A stretch of DNA of 64,000 nt from Bretschneidera sinensis (GCA_023935145.1 CM043697.1:57302501-57366500), one strand, 5' to 3'; positions 1-11,094 are shown, counted from the first letter of the stretch. Made by a program: numbers and translations. The notes: generated from the letters alone by a model not told the origin.

Positions 1-1
1 C

Positions 2-583
2 AACTATAATTAATGGAAAAACAGGATGAAAATCTTTGTCGAATGACAAGATTATAATCTTTGGAGAGTCATTGAGGAAGGACCTAGAATTCCGTCAAAG
101 GAAATAACTATTGGACAAATCAAATATATACTATCTAAACTCAAAACTGAGTTCAATGATGAGGATTGTAGAATGATGTCTCTCAATAGTAGAGTCTCAA
201 GTATTTTACATTGTTCTTTAGATATATCTGAATATAATAAAGTCTCTGCATGTATTTCAGCTAAGGAAATATGGGATAAATTGCAAGTTACATATGAAGG
301 AACTAGTGAGGTTAAAAAATCAAAAATCTATATTCTAGTATCCGAATATGAATTTTTCAAAATGTCTCCTAACGAAACTATTTCTCAAATGCACTCACGT
401 TTCACAACTATTGTTAATGGTTTGAAGCTTCTTGGTAGGAACATTGAGGATTTTGAAATAACAAGAAAAATCTTAAGATCTCTGCCACCTACTTGGAAAC
501 CAAAGAAGACGGCCATTCAGGGGACCAAACATCTCGACAAACTTGATGCCGAAACACTTCTTGGATCATTATTGACATATTAG
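2..583 (+). pseudogene. SIRE-like gag, capsid domain (UBN2-type), broken
   Basis: Gag forms the virus-like particle that packages element RNA in the cytoplasm. The frame reads through the conserved N-terminal gag core (motifs like WKNRMKIF and DYNLWRVIEEGP), interrupted by two stops at about 11-13 and 44-46. It is then open from 173 to 583, with the typical IWDKLQVTYEGT and LPPTWKPKKTAI stretches. The apparent start at 173 is only the first Met after the breaks, not the true start. A stop at 581-583 separates it from the nucleocapsid part. Confidence 0.8.
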
Positions 584-592
584 ATGGAATAA

Positions 593-866
593 ATGAATTT
601 CATTTTCAATGATGATGAAAAGAAAAAAAAGGTGATTGCTCTCAAGGCCTCAACGAGCAATAAAGAAGAAGAATCAGAAGAAGAAGTGGAGAGCAGCGAA
701 GAAGATGGTGAGATGGCTTTAATCACCAAACGATTTCACAGATTCTTGCTTTTCTTCAAAGGATCCCACTTTAAAAAGGGAACCACTTTTGGGTTATGGA
801 TGCAAGAAGCCCAGTCACATCAAGGCCGATTGTACAGCTTCAAGCGAGCCATATAGGATCTTCAAG
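593..866 (+). pseudogene. SIRE-like gag C-terminal part with damaged CCHC zinc knuckle
   Basis: An acidic, lysine-rich linker (593-715) is followed after a frameshift near 780 by a zinc-knuckle remnant at about 795-835 reading GYGCKKPSHIKADC. The first Cys of the C-x2-C-x4-H-x4-C pattern appears to be Gly, so RNA binding would be impaired. The family normally carries this knuckle just before protease. The frame then continues into the protease region. Confidence 0.65.
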
Positions 867-2610
867 AAGGAAGCTATGATTGCAACCACTTGGAGTGATG
901 ATGAAGAAGAAGAATCCTCGGATAAAGAAATCAGATATGACAAAATTGCCAACCTATGTCTTATGGAAATCAATGATGAAAAAGAGATATGTCTCCACAC
1001 TAAGGAAAAAGGTAACTGTTGGTACCTTGATAGTGGATGCTCAAAGCACATAACCGGTGATAAAAGTGTGTTCAAGGAGCTAACTCTAAGATATGGTGGA
1101 CTTGTCACCATTAGAGACAACACAAAAATAAAGATCATCGGGCATGAAAAAGTTGGTAATGATTTCTCAACCATAGACAATGTATTGCTACTACAAGGCC
1201 TTAAGCCAAATCTACTAAGTATTAGTCAACTATGTGACAAAGGCAACAGAGTCATATTTGAAACCTCTCATTGTTTAGTTATAGACATCAAGAGTAACAA
1301 GATCAAGTTTGTTGGCAAGAGACATGAAAATGTCTATATAGTTGATTTAAAATCATTGCATTCCGATAATGAAATTTTTTTTCCCACATTTAGTGAAAAC
1401 CGATGGCTATGGCATAGAAGGCTTGGTCATGTGAACATGAATTTGCTTAAAAGCATTTTAGGAAAAGATTTAGTCATTGGACTACCCAAAATCAAATTTG
1501 AAAAAGATAAAGTATGTAATGCTTATCAAATGGAAAAACAAACTAGAATTTCTTTTAAATCAAAAAATATAGTGTCAACTACTAGACCATTAGAACTTTT
1601 GCATATGGACTTATTTGGTCTAATAAGTACCATTAGTCTACGTGGCCATCAATATGCTCTTGTTATTGTTGATGACTATTCAAGATATACCTTTGTTATC
1701 TTTATTGCTTACAATGATGAAGCTTTCAAAGGATTTGAAATTTTTTTCAAAAAGGTTCAAAGTGAAAAAGGAATTTGCATTTCAAGCATTAGAAGTGATC
1801 ATGGAAAAGAATTTGAAAACCAAATTCTTTCAAAATTTTGTGATGAAAATGGAATTGATCACAACTTTTCATCTCCTAGAACTCCTCAACAAAATGGAGT
1901 TGTTGAGAGGGAAAATAGAGTTCTAGAAGAATTTGCAAGAACAATGCTTTATGAAAATAGCTTACCAAAATACTTTTGGGCAGAAGCGGTAAACACTTCT
2001 TGCTATATCTTGAATAGAATTTTAATTAGGCATATGTTTAACAAAACTCTGTATGAATTATGAAAAGGTAGAAAGCCTAATATCTCTTATTTTCGTACAT
2101 TTGGTTGTAAATGCTTCATCCTAAATAACAATAAAACTAACTTGGGTAAATTTGACTCTAAGACTGATGAAGGGATATTTTTAGGATATTCAACCTCTAG
2201 TAAGGCTTATAGAGTCTTCAACAAAAGAACTCCAGTGGTAGAAGAATCCGTACATATAACTCTTGATGAGTCTAACCAAATTAGTAGTAGAGATGTTTCT
2301 TTCAATGATGATGTACATTTCATTCCAAGAACGGAGGTACCTATTCCCATTGTTGACCCAAAGGAGAGCTCACCTCAAGCACTCCAAGAGATGGAAACTC
2401 TCAAATTGGACCAACCATCTACAAGTCAACAAGAGGATAGTCTTCCCAAAGATTGGAGGTATGTGAATTATCATCCAATCGATCAAGTGATTAGTGATCC
2501 TTCACAAGGGGTAAGAACTCGTTCCTTAATTAGAAACATTTGCAAGTATGTAGCGTATTTATCTCAAATAAAACCTAAGACATTTATAGAAGCCAAAAAG
2601 GATAATGATC
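867..2610 (+). pseudogene. SIRE-like pol: protease and integrase
   Basis: The frame open to 2063 begins with the aspartic protease (active-site region WYLDSGCSKHI, about 1020-1055). The pre-integrase zinc domain follows (WLWHRRLGHVNMN, about 1405-1445). Then comes the integrase core with the three acidic positions in MDLFG (about 1605), SDHGKEF (about 1797) and VVERENR (about 1900). Together these cleave the polyprotein and insert the cDNA. A TGA at about 2061 interrupts the frame, and the integrase C-terminal region resumes at 2142-2627 (FLGYSTSSKAYRVFNKRT). The Cys of the usual C-x2-C after the pre-integrase histidines is partly lost (CNAYQ). Confidence 0.85.
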
Positions 2611-2627
2611 AGATAATTTCCACGTAA

Positions 2628-4075
2628 GAAGAGATAAATTAATTTGAAAGAAACAATGTATGGAATCTAGTTCCTAGACCTAAGAATCATACAATAATTG
2701 GAACTAAATGGGTATTTATAAGATGGATGAAAATGGAATAGTGACTAGAAAAAAGACTAGACTAGTTGCTAAGGGATATAATCAAGAAGAAGGAATAGAC
2801 TTTGATGAGACCTAGATTAGAAGCTATTCGAATGTTATTAGCCTTTGCATACTTTAATAAGTTTAAATTATTTCAAATGGATGTAAAGAGTGCCTTCTTA
2901 AATGGCTTTATAGAAGAAGAGGTTTACGTTGAGTAACTTCTTGGATTTGAGAATCTTAGCCTTCCAAATCATGTCTACAAGCTTTCTAAAGCTCTATATG
3001 GGTTGAAGCAAGCTCCTAGAGAATGGTATGAAAGACTAAGTAAATTTTTTATTGACAATAATTTTCTAAGAGAAAAAGTAGACACAACTCTCTTCATAAA
3101 AACTCACATAAATGACACTCTACTAGTCCAAATATATGTTGATGATATTATATTTGGTGCTAATGAATCTATATGTAAAGAGTTTGCCAAGTGCATGCAA
3201 GGTGAATTTGAAATGAGCATGATGGGAGAGCTTAAATACTTCCTTGGACTTCAAATCAAACAATTGAAAGGAGATATCTTCATCAATCAATCAAAATAAA
3301 CTAAGGACCTACTAAAGAGGCTCGGGATGGAAAGCTCAAAGCCACTTGGTACACCTATGAGCACCTAAAAAAAACTTGATCTTGATGAAGGAGGTAAATG
3401 TGTAGATACTAAATATTATAGAAGCATGATAGGAGCGTTACTTTATTTAACTGCAAATAGACCTGATATAATGTTCAGTGTATGTATATGTGCTAGATTT
3501 CAGGCTAATCCTAAGGAATCACATGTAATTGCAGTAAAAGGAATTCTTAGATATCTACAAGGAACTCAAACCCTAGGATTATGATACTCTAGAGATTCAT
3601 CTTTTGAATTTGTAGGATATTCAGATGCTGACTTTGCAGGGTGTAGGTTAGATAGAAAAAGCACAAGTGGAACATGCCAATTCTTAGGTGCAATGTTAAC
3701 CTCTTGGTTTTCCAAGAAACAAAACTCCGTTGCACTATCAACCACTGAGGCAGAATACGTAGCAGTTGGAAGTTGTTGTGCCCAAGTGTTGTGGATGAAA
3801 CAACAACTAAAAGACTATGGCATGAACTTTAAAAGTATCCCAATACATTGTGATAATACTAGTGCTATCAACCTAACCAAGAACCCTATTCAGCACTCTA
3901 GAACTAAACACATAGAAATTAGACATCATTTCTTAAAAGACCATGCTAAAAAAGGTGATATATGACTAGAATTCATTCTTTCAGAAGATCAAATAGCTGG
4001 CATTCTTACAAAATCTCTAAGTGAAGCTAGTTTCTACAAAATTAGACTGTTAGTGGGATTTTTAGATTATGATAA
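2628..4075 (+). pseudogene. SIRE-like pol: reverse transcriptase and RNase H, multiply broken
   Basis: Reverse transcriptase begins near 2640. It carries stops and small deletions at about 2740, 2815 and 2935, then reads GLKQAPREWYERL (3003 on) and the catalytic YVDDIIFGA (about 3137). Further stops fall near 3298, 3367 and 3583. RNase H follows (DADFAGCRLDRKST at about 3625, [10 protein letters not shown] at about 3740, and a C-terminal NPIQHSRTKHIEIRHHFL stretch near 3880). The region ends about 50 bases after the last recognisable RNase H C-terminal residues. It is dead as an enzyme. Confidence 0.85.
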
Positions 4076-4228
4076 ACTGTATATATGATTGCTTCATCAT
4101 TCATCATTTTTCATACTTGATATCTAGTGAAAGAGTATTAAACCTTATTTAATATTTCCCTCACTCAAGATGGCATAGATAAACAAATTTCGTGCTAAGA
4201 CTCAAGATTGAAAGTTTTCTTAAAGGTC

Positions 4229-4495
4229 TAGTCGACTGGTAAGTCTATCCCAGTCGATTGGTAAGTCTCTGCCTAATCTCCCAGTCGACTGGTAAGTCTA
4301 TACCAGTCAACTAGTAATCAAAAACCTTGTTTGGAGCCATTTTTTTGAAATTCAGTTAACCTCCCAGTCGATTGGTATGAACTACCGAGTTGACTGGTAT
4401 CTCTGTGCTAGTTTATCCAGTCGACTGGTATGTTAAAAATTTTCAAAACTACAATGGACCTAGTCGACTGGTACCCTAATCCATTCGACTGGTAT
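4229..4495 (+). repeat. Array of near-palindromic CAGTCGACTGG motifs
   Basis: Nine copies of an 11-bp motif (consensus CAGTCGACTGG, often followed by TA) occur at about 4229, 4251, 4283, 4304, 4365, 4388, 4420, 4461 and 4484. Spacing is irregular, 20-60 bp. The core CAGTCGACTG is a perfect 10-bp palindrome. Individual copies differ at one to three positions, mostly C/T. The array ends about 10 bp before a TATA box and lies upstream of the env-like region. Confidence 0.9.
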
Positions 4496-4503
4496 TGCGA
4501 TTC

Positions 4504-4511
4504 TATAAATA
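4504..4511 (+). promoter_or_regulatory. TATA box upstream of the env-like region (candidate internal promoter)
   Basis: TATAAATA lies 10-15 bp after the palindrome array and about 210 bp before the first Met of the env-like region. The downstream leader is pyrimidine-rich (CTTTCTCTCTCT at about 4559), as in plant core promoters. That it initiates a separate env-like transcript is inference. Confidence 0.45.
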
Positions 4512-4721
4512 GTCTCTTCGTTTTTTCCAGATTTTCATGCCATTTTTAAAACCCTAAACTTTCTCTCTCTAAAAATTCTTATCCTTTTGATTAAAAAATC
4601 CTCAAAACACTTCATACACACCTCGATATACTCATCCACACCATCCATTTCAACTTTCTACGGTTGAAATCTCAAATTTCCACCAAAATCCCTTTTCTCC
4701 CAAAAACTCTTATCTTCCTAA

Positions 4722-5992
4722 ATGACCGATCGAATCTGCATCAAAACCACCATTGAGGGACCTTATGCGCCTACAAGGCCAAGGTCCAGTAAATTTATAG
4801 CACCAAATTCTAAAGGGAAGGGGGTAGTAGGCTCCTCGAGTAAGAAGGCCAGAATAGAGCTCGACGACTCTCTGTTCTCCCGCCTGACAACAAAAGAGAG
4901 GCATACATCCATTATCCATCATAAAAAGATCATGACGGGTAGATTCGTCAAATTCGAATCTATTCATCATGGTAATTTTGATGTGTTACCTTCTTTTAAT
5001 ACTATTCACTTGACCCCACTGGTCAAGATACATCAAAAATTTTACCTGAGACTAATTCACCAATTCTATGCGAAGTTGGTGAAACCTAGTCCACTGGCTC
5101 TGAGGTTCAGAACTAGTGTTATGGGTGTAGGGTTTGAGGTCAACACTAACCTCTTGATGAGTATCCTAAGGATCCTTGTGGGAGGGATCCAATAGAGTCT
5201 GGACAGATGGCCATACAATTTCGGTTATGAGGAGGCATGTTGGATAGTTAGGGGTGACCCGAACTATGTGTTTCGACCCATTACATTTCACACATGTAGT
5301 GACATGCCCCTTGACTCGAAATTGTTCAACCTTATAGTGAGTTGGACCATCTACCGAGACTCAAGAGTCGGTGGTATCTATCTAAGATAGATGTAGTATT
5401 GATTTGGTTCCTTAAAACTGGGCACCATTTTAATATCTACCCCCTGCTACTCACCAATATGATAAACGGCGAAGTGAGCGACTTCAGATGCCTTCCCTAC
5501 TGGATGCTCATCACACTCATCCTCCAGCACTTTCGGGTTCCTCTTCCCGCCTCCGAGGCTTAAGATATCAGTCTCAAGAACATCATCAATGTCACTTCAC
5601 TGAAGAAGATGGGATGCACAGTTCGAGACGACATGATCTATTCAAAGGCCGAGAAAAACATTCGGATAGGAGAGGATGAAAGCAGTGACGATGAGGACAA
5701 GGGTCCAGATGCTGCTACTACTGTTACTGCTATGGATGCAGATGACCAAGCACCACCTATGGACGACTTGAGTGCTAGCCCAACTGGGTACGGTGATCTT
5801 CTTCAGACTATCATGAGCCTCCAGCTGACTATGCAGTCCAGCTTCCAGAGCTTGAGCTCTTTAGTTGACGCCATGCATCACGACTCCCGCTCTCTTTGGG
5901 ATGACTTCGAGCTACACTGTGAGCATACTGAGGGTTCTCTAGTTGAGCTTTGGGATTTCATTCATGATAGCTCTGACTCTCCCACTCCTTGA
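4722..5992 (+). pseudogene. SIRE env-like region (plant transposon-protein type), broken
   Basis: This is the extra coding region typical of SIRE-type elements, between pol and the 3' LTR. Its function is unproven; it is called env-like by position. The first frame (4722-5195, 157 aa) has a low-complexity N-terminus. It then has a segment (MTGRFVKFESIHHGNFD and LTPLVKIHQKFYLRLIHQFY) resembling the 'putative plant transposon protein' domain. Frameshifts near 5190, 5340-5390 and 5560 split the rest. The last piece (5609-5992) is acidic (DESSDDEDKGPD) and has a coiled-coil-like stretch rich in Leu and Gln around 5800-5870. I see no clear signal peptide or transmembrane segment. Confidence 0.6.
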
Positions 5993-6662
5993 GTTGCTCT
6001 CTGTCTTCATTTTGGTGTATATATAGATGTAGTTTTTCAGTTGTTCTTAGCACGGACATCAGTTCATTATATATTGTAATTTTTCTTTCAGTTTCGGCTC
6101 TCAAAAGCCCATGTTGTATGGATTTATGACGTATATGATTTATGTTTTAGGCTTACACTTGGTTCATATACTTGTTTTACATTTACGCAATATGTTTACT
6201 TGCTTTAAAACTTTCTGTGCTTGGATATATGCTTTAAACTACTTCTGCATTACTAGAAATTTTTGGCTTTCCCGGGAAGTCTTCCCAACTCTGAATGATG
6301 CCAAATTTTCGTGTACAAGTTTGTTTATACATACTATTATTGTCTATGGTATCTAGGTGGCTTATTTTTTGGTTTACTACCCCCTTTCTGTTATTTCCAA
6401 AATAGGGGGAGAAATATGAGAAAATGAGAAAACTAACTGTAAACTCAAAATAATGCAAAGATTTAGGGGGAGCATTGCCCCAAAAGAACTTGTTGTATGA
6501 TTCTATATATTGAGTTGCTTGGTTGGATTGCATAGAAACTGTTTTTGAACTTTTTAGAGGTTGGTTTTATTCATAAAACAGAGGAAACTCTGCCCGATTT
6601 TTTCAAAAAATCTAACACTTAGTTTTTAAAACTGTTTTCTCTCATTAGTTTTGTCATCATAT

Positions 6663-6675
6663 AAAAAAGGGAGAT
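6663..6675 (+). other. Polypurine tract of the SIRE-like element
   Basis: A-rich/GGGAGAT purine run immediately before the LTR start TGTTGACC. This is the usual plus-strand primer site for reverse transcription. Confidence 0.75.
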
Positions 6676-6993
6676 TGTTGACCCTCATCTAAATTATAAT
6701 GATGACAAAACACAACCCTAATTGTACTAACAGTGCTATCTAAGTGTATTAAGCGATAAAAGCATACAACAAAGAATCAAGGTGCAAGAACTCAACCCAA
6801 ATCAAACACCAAGTCAAGACAGAAGATCTAGTATAGGTATAAGGCTTTGAAACAAGTTGTAAATCTCACTTGTTCAGGTAAATAGCTTGTCTTATGGCTC
6901 CTTTTGAAAAATGAATTTTAATAATACTATTCACTCAAACGTTTATAAGTTAAAAACATCTCAAAGAATGAAAAACTGGGTTGAAGGGCAACC

Positions 6994-7203
6994 CAGTCGA
7001 CTGGTACTTCTACTAGGAGACTGGTATATGGGACAGTGTATCACCAGTCGACTTGGTGCTTCATACCAATTGACTAGTGTTTTGGGCAGAATGTTCCCAG
7101 TCGACTGGTAAGAACTACCCAATCGGTTGGTACCATACATAACCTTAAAAGTTGGGACTTTTCACTTGACCCAGTTGACTGGTACCAAAACCCAGTCGAC
7201 TGG
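6994..7203 (+). repeat. Second array of CAGTCGACTGG motifs, in the LTR U3
   Basis: About eight copies, four of them perfect (about 6994, 7099, 7193 and a one-base-longer copy near 7053), the others with one to four changes. It lies 97 bp upstream of the LTR TATA box. It is the same motif family as at 4229-4495. Confidence 0.9.
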
Positions 7204-7299
7204 TAATTCAAAAATTATGACTGTTGAGACGCGAGACTTCAGCACTAAGTGCACCAAAACATTCCTAGTCAGTACAAAATGGCTATATGAATCCAAGGC

Positions 7300-7307
7300 T
7301 ATATAAA
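7300..7307 (+). promoter_or_regulatory. LTR TATA box of the SIRE-like element
   Basis: GGCTATATAAACCC in mid-LTR, matching a plant core promoter. It would drive element transcription from U3/R. Confidence 0.6.
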
Positions 7308-7505
7308 CCCACTCTATTGAGCATTTAAAGTAAAGAGACTACACATTCAATCAAGTTTTTGCTCATTAATACACAAAAGCTTTGAAATATTTATTGTTGA
7401 GCCATTCTTCAAGTTTTACCTTGAAAGAGAGATATTATTCAGTTTTATAAGCTTTCATTGTTGTCTCTCTACCATTTACTTTACAACAACTCATTTATTG
7501 TTAAA

Positions 7506-7572
7506 GGATTAGCTTCCGAAAGGAAGAGATTAGCTTCCGAGAGGAAGGGATTTGCTTCTAAGAGGAAAGGAC
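7506..7572 (+). repeat. Three imperfect 22-bp tandem repeats in the LTR
   Basis: The unit GATTAGCTTCCGAAAGGAAGA is repeated three times with substitutions. It gives a spurious Ala-Ser-Glu-Arg-Lys repeat frame that is not a gene. Confidence 0.75.
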
Positions 7573-7870
7573 TGATTGTAAGGTTTTGCAACATCTGTGA
7601 AGTTGCACAACTAAGTTTCTTAGTGGATTACTTCAAGGAGGTTCCTTGAAGAGAGTGGACGTAGGGTCAGAACGAATCCGATATTGCCGAACCACTATAA
7701 ACTGAGTTTGCATATTCTATTCCTTAAACTTTTTTGTTTACAACACATTACTTGTTTACATGCTTGTGGTCTTACCTATTTTTATAAACTTGCGATTAAT
7801 TAGCGAAAGTTTTTATAAACCCAATTCACCCCCCCTCTTGGGTTGAAACCTCAGTCTACACGTACAATCA

Positions 7871-7902
7871 TATCTCAACACACACACACACACACATACA
7901 CA

Positions 7903-7969
<67 letters not shown>

Positions 7970-7985
7970 CCACACATATATATGT
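7871..7985. repeat. Compound CA/TA microsatellite
   Basis: Long (CA)n runs broken by ATA and CCA, followed by (TA)n and a short CACATATATATG tail. It fills the gap between the SIRE LTR and the next copia element. Confidence 0.95.
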
Positions 7986-8022
7986 CAAACTCAACATACT
8001 ATTTTTTTAACATTTAGTATAC

Positions 8023-8267
8023 TGTTGGAAAATAACTTAATGAGTACACGTGTAATATTCTAATAATAGAAATACTAGAATCGTGGGAATTAAAGACAAA
8101 GATAGAATCCCACTAAATTACTTTGTTTCTATGTTCTAGGAGTTAGTTTTCTTATTTTTTTTATCTCTCAATTATCTCCTTGTAATGAGCTAAGATTATT
8201 CTGTACACATAGCCGAAAAAGGCCTCATATTCAATACATCAGACATTCACTTTTCTGAAAGTTTACA
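8023..8267 (+). repeat. 5' LTR of copia element 8023-12329
   Basis: Begins TGTTGGAAAATAACTTAATG and ends GAAAGTTTACA, followed directly by the primer site. It keeps a 22-bp stretch (TAATGAGCTAAGATT...) that is missing from the 3' LTR. I see no clear TATA box. Confidence 0.9.
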
Positions 8268-8279
8268 TGGTATTATAGC
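8268..8279 (+). other. Primer binding site (initiator tRNA-Met type, mutated)
   Basis: TGGTATTATAGC directly after the 5' LTR. It differs at two positions from TGGTATCAGAGC, the plant tRNA-Met-i complement used by most copia elements. Confidence 0.8.
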
Positions 8280-8414
8280 TTTAGGATTTTTTCTGGAAAT
8301 TCCAAAGCCTTCATCGCTTCATCTGTTTTGGCCTTCATAGCCGACCATACCTCTAGCCTTTATCGCCAATTTTTTCTTCCCTCTAATCTTGCCTTCTTCT
8401 CCATCATTAACCCT

Positions 8415-8600
8415 ATGGCTGAAAACACCACCCTGTCCATAGAAGTTCTCAATCAACCCACTTAAGGTGATCTGCAGAATATTCAAGCAGCGTACAGGCT
8501 GAATAGAAAACCACCGAGCAAGGAGTGGGGAAACAAAGGAGGACAATAACGTAATCTGGGACAGCAGTGAAATCAGTCCTATTTCACCAGGAATTAACCA
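8415..8600 (+). pseudogene. Gag remnant of copia element 8023-12329
   Basis: A short frame starting ATGGCTGAAAAC has a stop after about 17 codons. It is followed by a glycine/glutamine-rich degenerate stretch. The capsid domain and zinc knuckle expected here are absent, so roughly a kilobase of gag has been deleted between this start and the protease frame at 8616. Confidence 0.5.
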
Positions 8601-8615
8601 GGTTCAAACCAGGGT

Positions 8616-9927
8616 ATGCTTAATATAAAGGAGGTAGAGAAGTTAAGGCGACTTCTGGGATCGCTGGAAAAACCTAGTGGTTCATGCTCTCTTGCATTCT
8701 CAGGTAAGTTCACATTTTATCAAGGACTAAATGTCTCAGATGAAACTATCAGGAATTTATGGGCCATTGACTCAGGAGCCACATACCATATGACTCATTG
8801 TTCACTAAATTTTAGCACCTACTCTCAATGTCTTAGCAATCAAAAAATAGTAGTTGCTGATGATTCTTTAACTACTGTAGCTGGTCTAGGAGATATTTAT
8901 ATCAGTCATTCTCTTACTTTAAAAAATGTTCTTCATGTCCCAAAGTTGTCCACTAACTTAATATCCATTCAAAAGCTCACACATGATATGAATTGTAATA
9001 TATTTTTCAATCCTTCTCAATATGTTTTTTAGGACCAGGTTTCGGGGAAAAAGATTGGACTTGCTAAGGAGAGAAACGAGCTATACTATCTTGACAAACC
9101 TAGCAAGCCACATATGGTCAAGAATAATTTATCTCTGTAATTTCTATCATCATCCAATAAAGACACCATTTACCATTTTAGACTAGGGCATCCATCTTTT
9201 GGAATCTTGAAAACTATGTTTCCTACTTTATTTAGAGGTCTAGGTGCTAAACAATTCAATTGTGATATATGTGAGTTTGCAAAGCACAAACGTGTACCTT
9301 TTCCAATCAGCAATAATAAAATCCCAGTTCCATTTTATTTGATTCATAGTGATATATGGCGACCCTCTATAGTTCCAAATGTGTCTTATTCTCGTTGGTT
9401 TTGTCTCTTTCATTGACGATTGTACTAGGGTTTCTTGGATTTTTCTTCTTAAACATAAATCAGATGTAAGCAGTGTACTCCCAAACTTCCACAACATGAT
9501 TCAAAACCAATTTGGGGTAAAAATCAAAAGATTCCGATTAGGCAATGCAAGGGATTATTTTAATCAAGTTCTATCTCCATATTTTCAAAAAGAGGGAATC
9601 ATCCATGAATCCTCTTGCATTGATACTCCACAACAAAACGGAGTAGCAGAGAGGAAAAATGGTCACTTGCTAGCCACAACTCGAGCCTTTCTCTTTCACT
9701 ATAATGTTCCAAAACACTATTTGGGGGAAGCCATACTCACAGCTACTTATATGATTAATCATCTACCTTCTCGGGTGCTTGGGTTTAAGTCACTAATGGA
9801 AACAATGTTTCAATTCTATCCCGACCATCGTATAACAAATAACCTCACTCCAAGAATCTTCAGCTGCACTGCCTTTGTTCATGTTCATAGTCGAAACAGT
9901 ATCCAGTGGCTAGCATCACTTTGGTGA
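8616..9927 (+). pseudogene. Copia protease, pre-integrase and integrase core
   Basis: Protease is seen as WAIDSGATYHMT (about 8760) with the flap-like LKNVLHVPKLSTNLIS. Stops at about 9030 and 9138 interrupt the frame. The pre-integrase motif YHFRLGHPSFG lies near 9175, with the pair C-D-I-C near 9263. Integrase resumes after a frameshift near 9400 (FIDDCTRVSWIFLL) and includes TPQQNGVAERKNGHLL near 9630. The second acidic residue of integrase is altered (RLGNARDYF in place of R-S/T-D-N/G). Coding breaks off near 9900, within the position expected for HVHSQNRGKLDP, at the inversion junction. Confidence 0.85.
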
Positions 9928-11090
9928 ATCTTCTGTTGCCTCTCAGTTGCTACTCATATCCTAGAAGAATGTCCATGAATATCTCCTCTTCTAATTCGCC
10001 ATGAAGAAAGGAATTTTTTACATCAAATTGCTCCAAATACCAGTTGAAATTAGCAGCCAATGACAAGAAAACTTTCACCGTGTTCATCTTAGCTACTAGA
10101 GCAAATGTCTCTTGATAGTCCACACCATAGGTCTGCGTGCATCCTTTCGTCATGAGTCTAGCTTTGTATCTTTCAAGAGAGCAATTTGACTTGTATTTTA
10201 TGGTAAACACCCACTTGCAGCTCACAGCCTTCTTTCCAGGTGGTAAGTCAACTATTTCCCGCGTCCAGTTCTTCTCTAGTGCCTGCATTTCTTCACTCAT
10301 GGCATTTCTCCAATTCTCATTAGATAATGCCTCCGATAAAGTATCAGGAATATGAATATAGTTTAGACTGACTAAAAAAGTCCTATGTGAGGGTGAGAAT
10401 TTCTCAAAAGAGACGAATTTTGCCAAATGGTATAATGGGTGTTTTGGGCATTCTCTTATGCCTTTCCTAATAGAAATTGGGAGATCATGGTCTGGTGTTA
10501 ATTGAGATTGGTCAAAAATTGTATTTATCTCATTCTCAAGATTATGAGTTAAAGCTTGGACTTGCATGGGATTAGGATCCGAGTCTCTTCTCCTTGAATA
10601 AACCTACACAAATCGTATAGAGGCATGCACATATCTCATAGACCCGTCCACAATGGATCTAGTGTGGGTGGGTGTGGATGTTGACACCGGCTGGAATGGT
10701 TCGGCCGATACAAGTGGGTCAGCTGGAGCTGGTTTGGCTAGAATTAAATCAGATGGGGCTGATGTTGACACTAGTTGGAATGGTTCGGTCGATACAGGTG
10801 GATCAGTTAGAGCTGGTTTGGCTGGAATTAGATTAAACGGGGCTGATCCGGTGAACACAACTGAATCACAAGTAGGTAGATCGAGCTGAAACATATGTCT
10901 ATCCTTATCTTCACTAAATGAAGTCACCCCCAGAAGATAAGGCTGGTTAAAGTATGGTTTTGTTTTCTCAAAAGTGACATCTATGGAGACAAAGAATTTA
11001 TGTGTAGGTGGATGGTAGCATTTGTATCCTTTCTAGGTGGACGAATAACCTACAAACACACACTTAAGAGCCCTTGGATCTAATTTGATC
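9900..11090 (-). pseudogene. Inverted copia segment: integrase C-terminus and N-terminal reverse transcriptase
   Basis: On the minus strand, reading from about 11090 down, the frame gives KLDPRALKCVFVGYSST, the integrase C-terminal region. A Ser/Pro-rich linker with a repeat follows. Then comes N-terminal reverse transcriptase (10567-9950: CKWVFTIKYK, YKARLMTKGCTQ, FDVKNSFLHGELEEEIFM). This is exactly the part missing between the plus-strand integrase (ends about 9900) and plus-strand RT C-terminus (from about 11095). At the distal end RRFTKVMLATGY can be read, so a short stretch before it (LYGLKQSPRAW region) is deleted. It is therefore an internal inversion, not a separate gene. Confidence 0.85.
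10659..10850. repeat. Imperfect 108-bp direct repeat in the pol linker
   Basis: Two copies of a unit holding GTGTGGATGTTGACACCGGC-like and GGAATGGTTCGG sequence, starting about 10667 and 10758. Read on the minus strand it encodes a Pro/Ser/Ala linker between integrase and reverse transcriptase. Confidence 0.55.
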
Positions 11091-11094
11091 ATAC

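Larger units (their letters stand above)
1..7860 (+). mobile_element. SIRE-like Ty1-copia retrotransposon, 5' end outside window
   Basis: A plus-strand copia element in the order gag, protease, integrase, reverse transcriptase, RNase H, env-like region, 3' LTR. The window opens inside gag, so the 5' LTR and primer site are not visible. The order protease-integrase-RT-RNase H defines Ty1-copia. A long extra coding region between RNase H and the 3' LTR, and an LTR end of the CACCCCCCCTCTTG type, are features of the SIRE/Maximus lineage (established knowledge). Many stops and frameshifts show the copy is dead. The right target duplication cannot be checked without the left end. Confidence 0.85.
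6676..7860 (+). repeat. 3' LTR of the SIRE-like element
   Basis: The LTR starts TGTTGACCCTCATC right after the polypurine tract and ends ...TCTACA, giving TG...CA termini and about 1185 bp. Near its end is AATTCACCCCCCCTCTTGGG, a stretch typical of SIRE LTR ends. The U3 part holds a second array of CAGTCGACTGG motifs and a TATA box. No second LTR is in the window, so the right boundary rests on motif recognition. Confidence 0.75.

Noticed and set aside
4229..4495. CRISPR-like look of short repeats with irregular spacers
   Set aside because: Plant nuclear context, 11-bp palindromic degenerate motif, spacers of uneven length, no cas genes; much better explained as promoter-proximal motifs.
10653..10889. 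Gly/Asp-rich plus-strand frame
   Set aside because: It is the antisense of the inverted pol linker and follows its 108-bp repeat.
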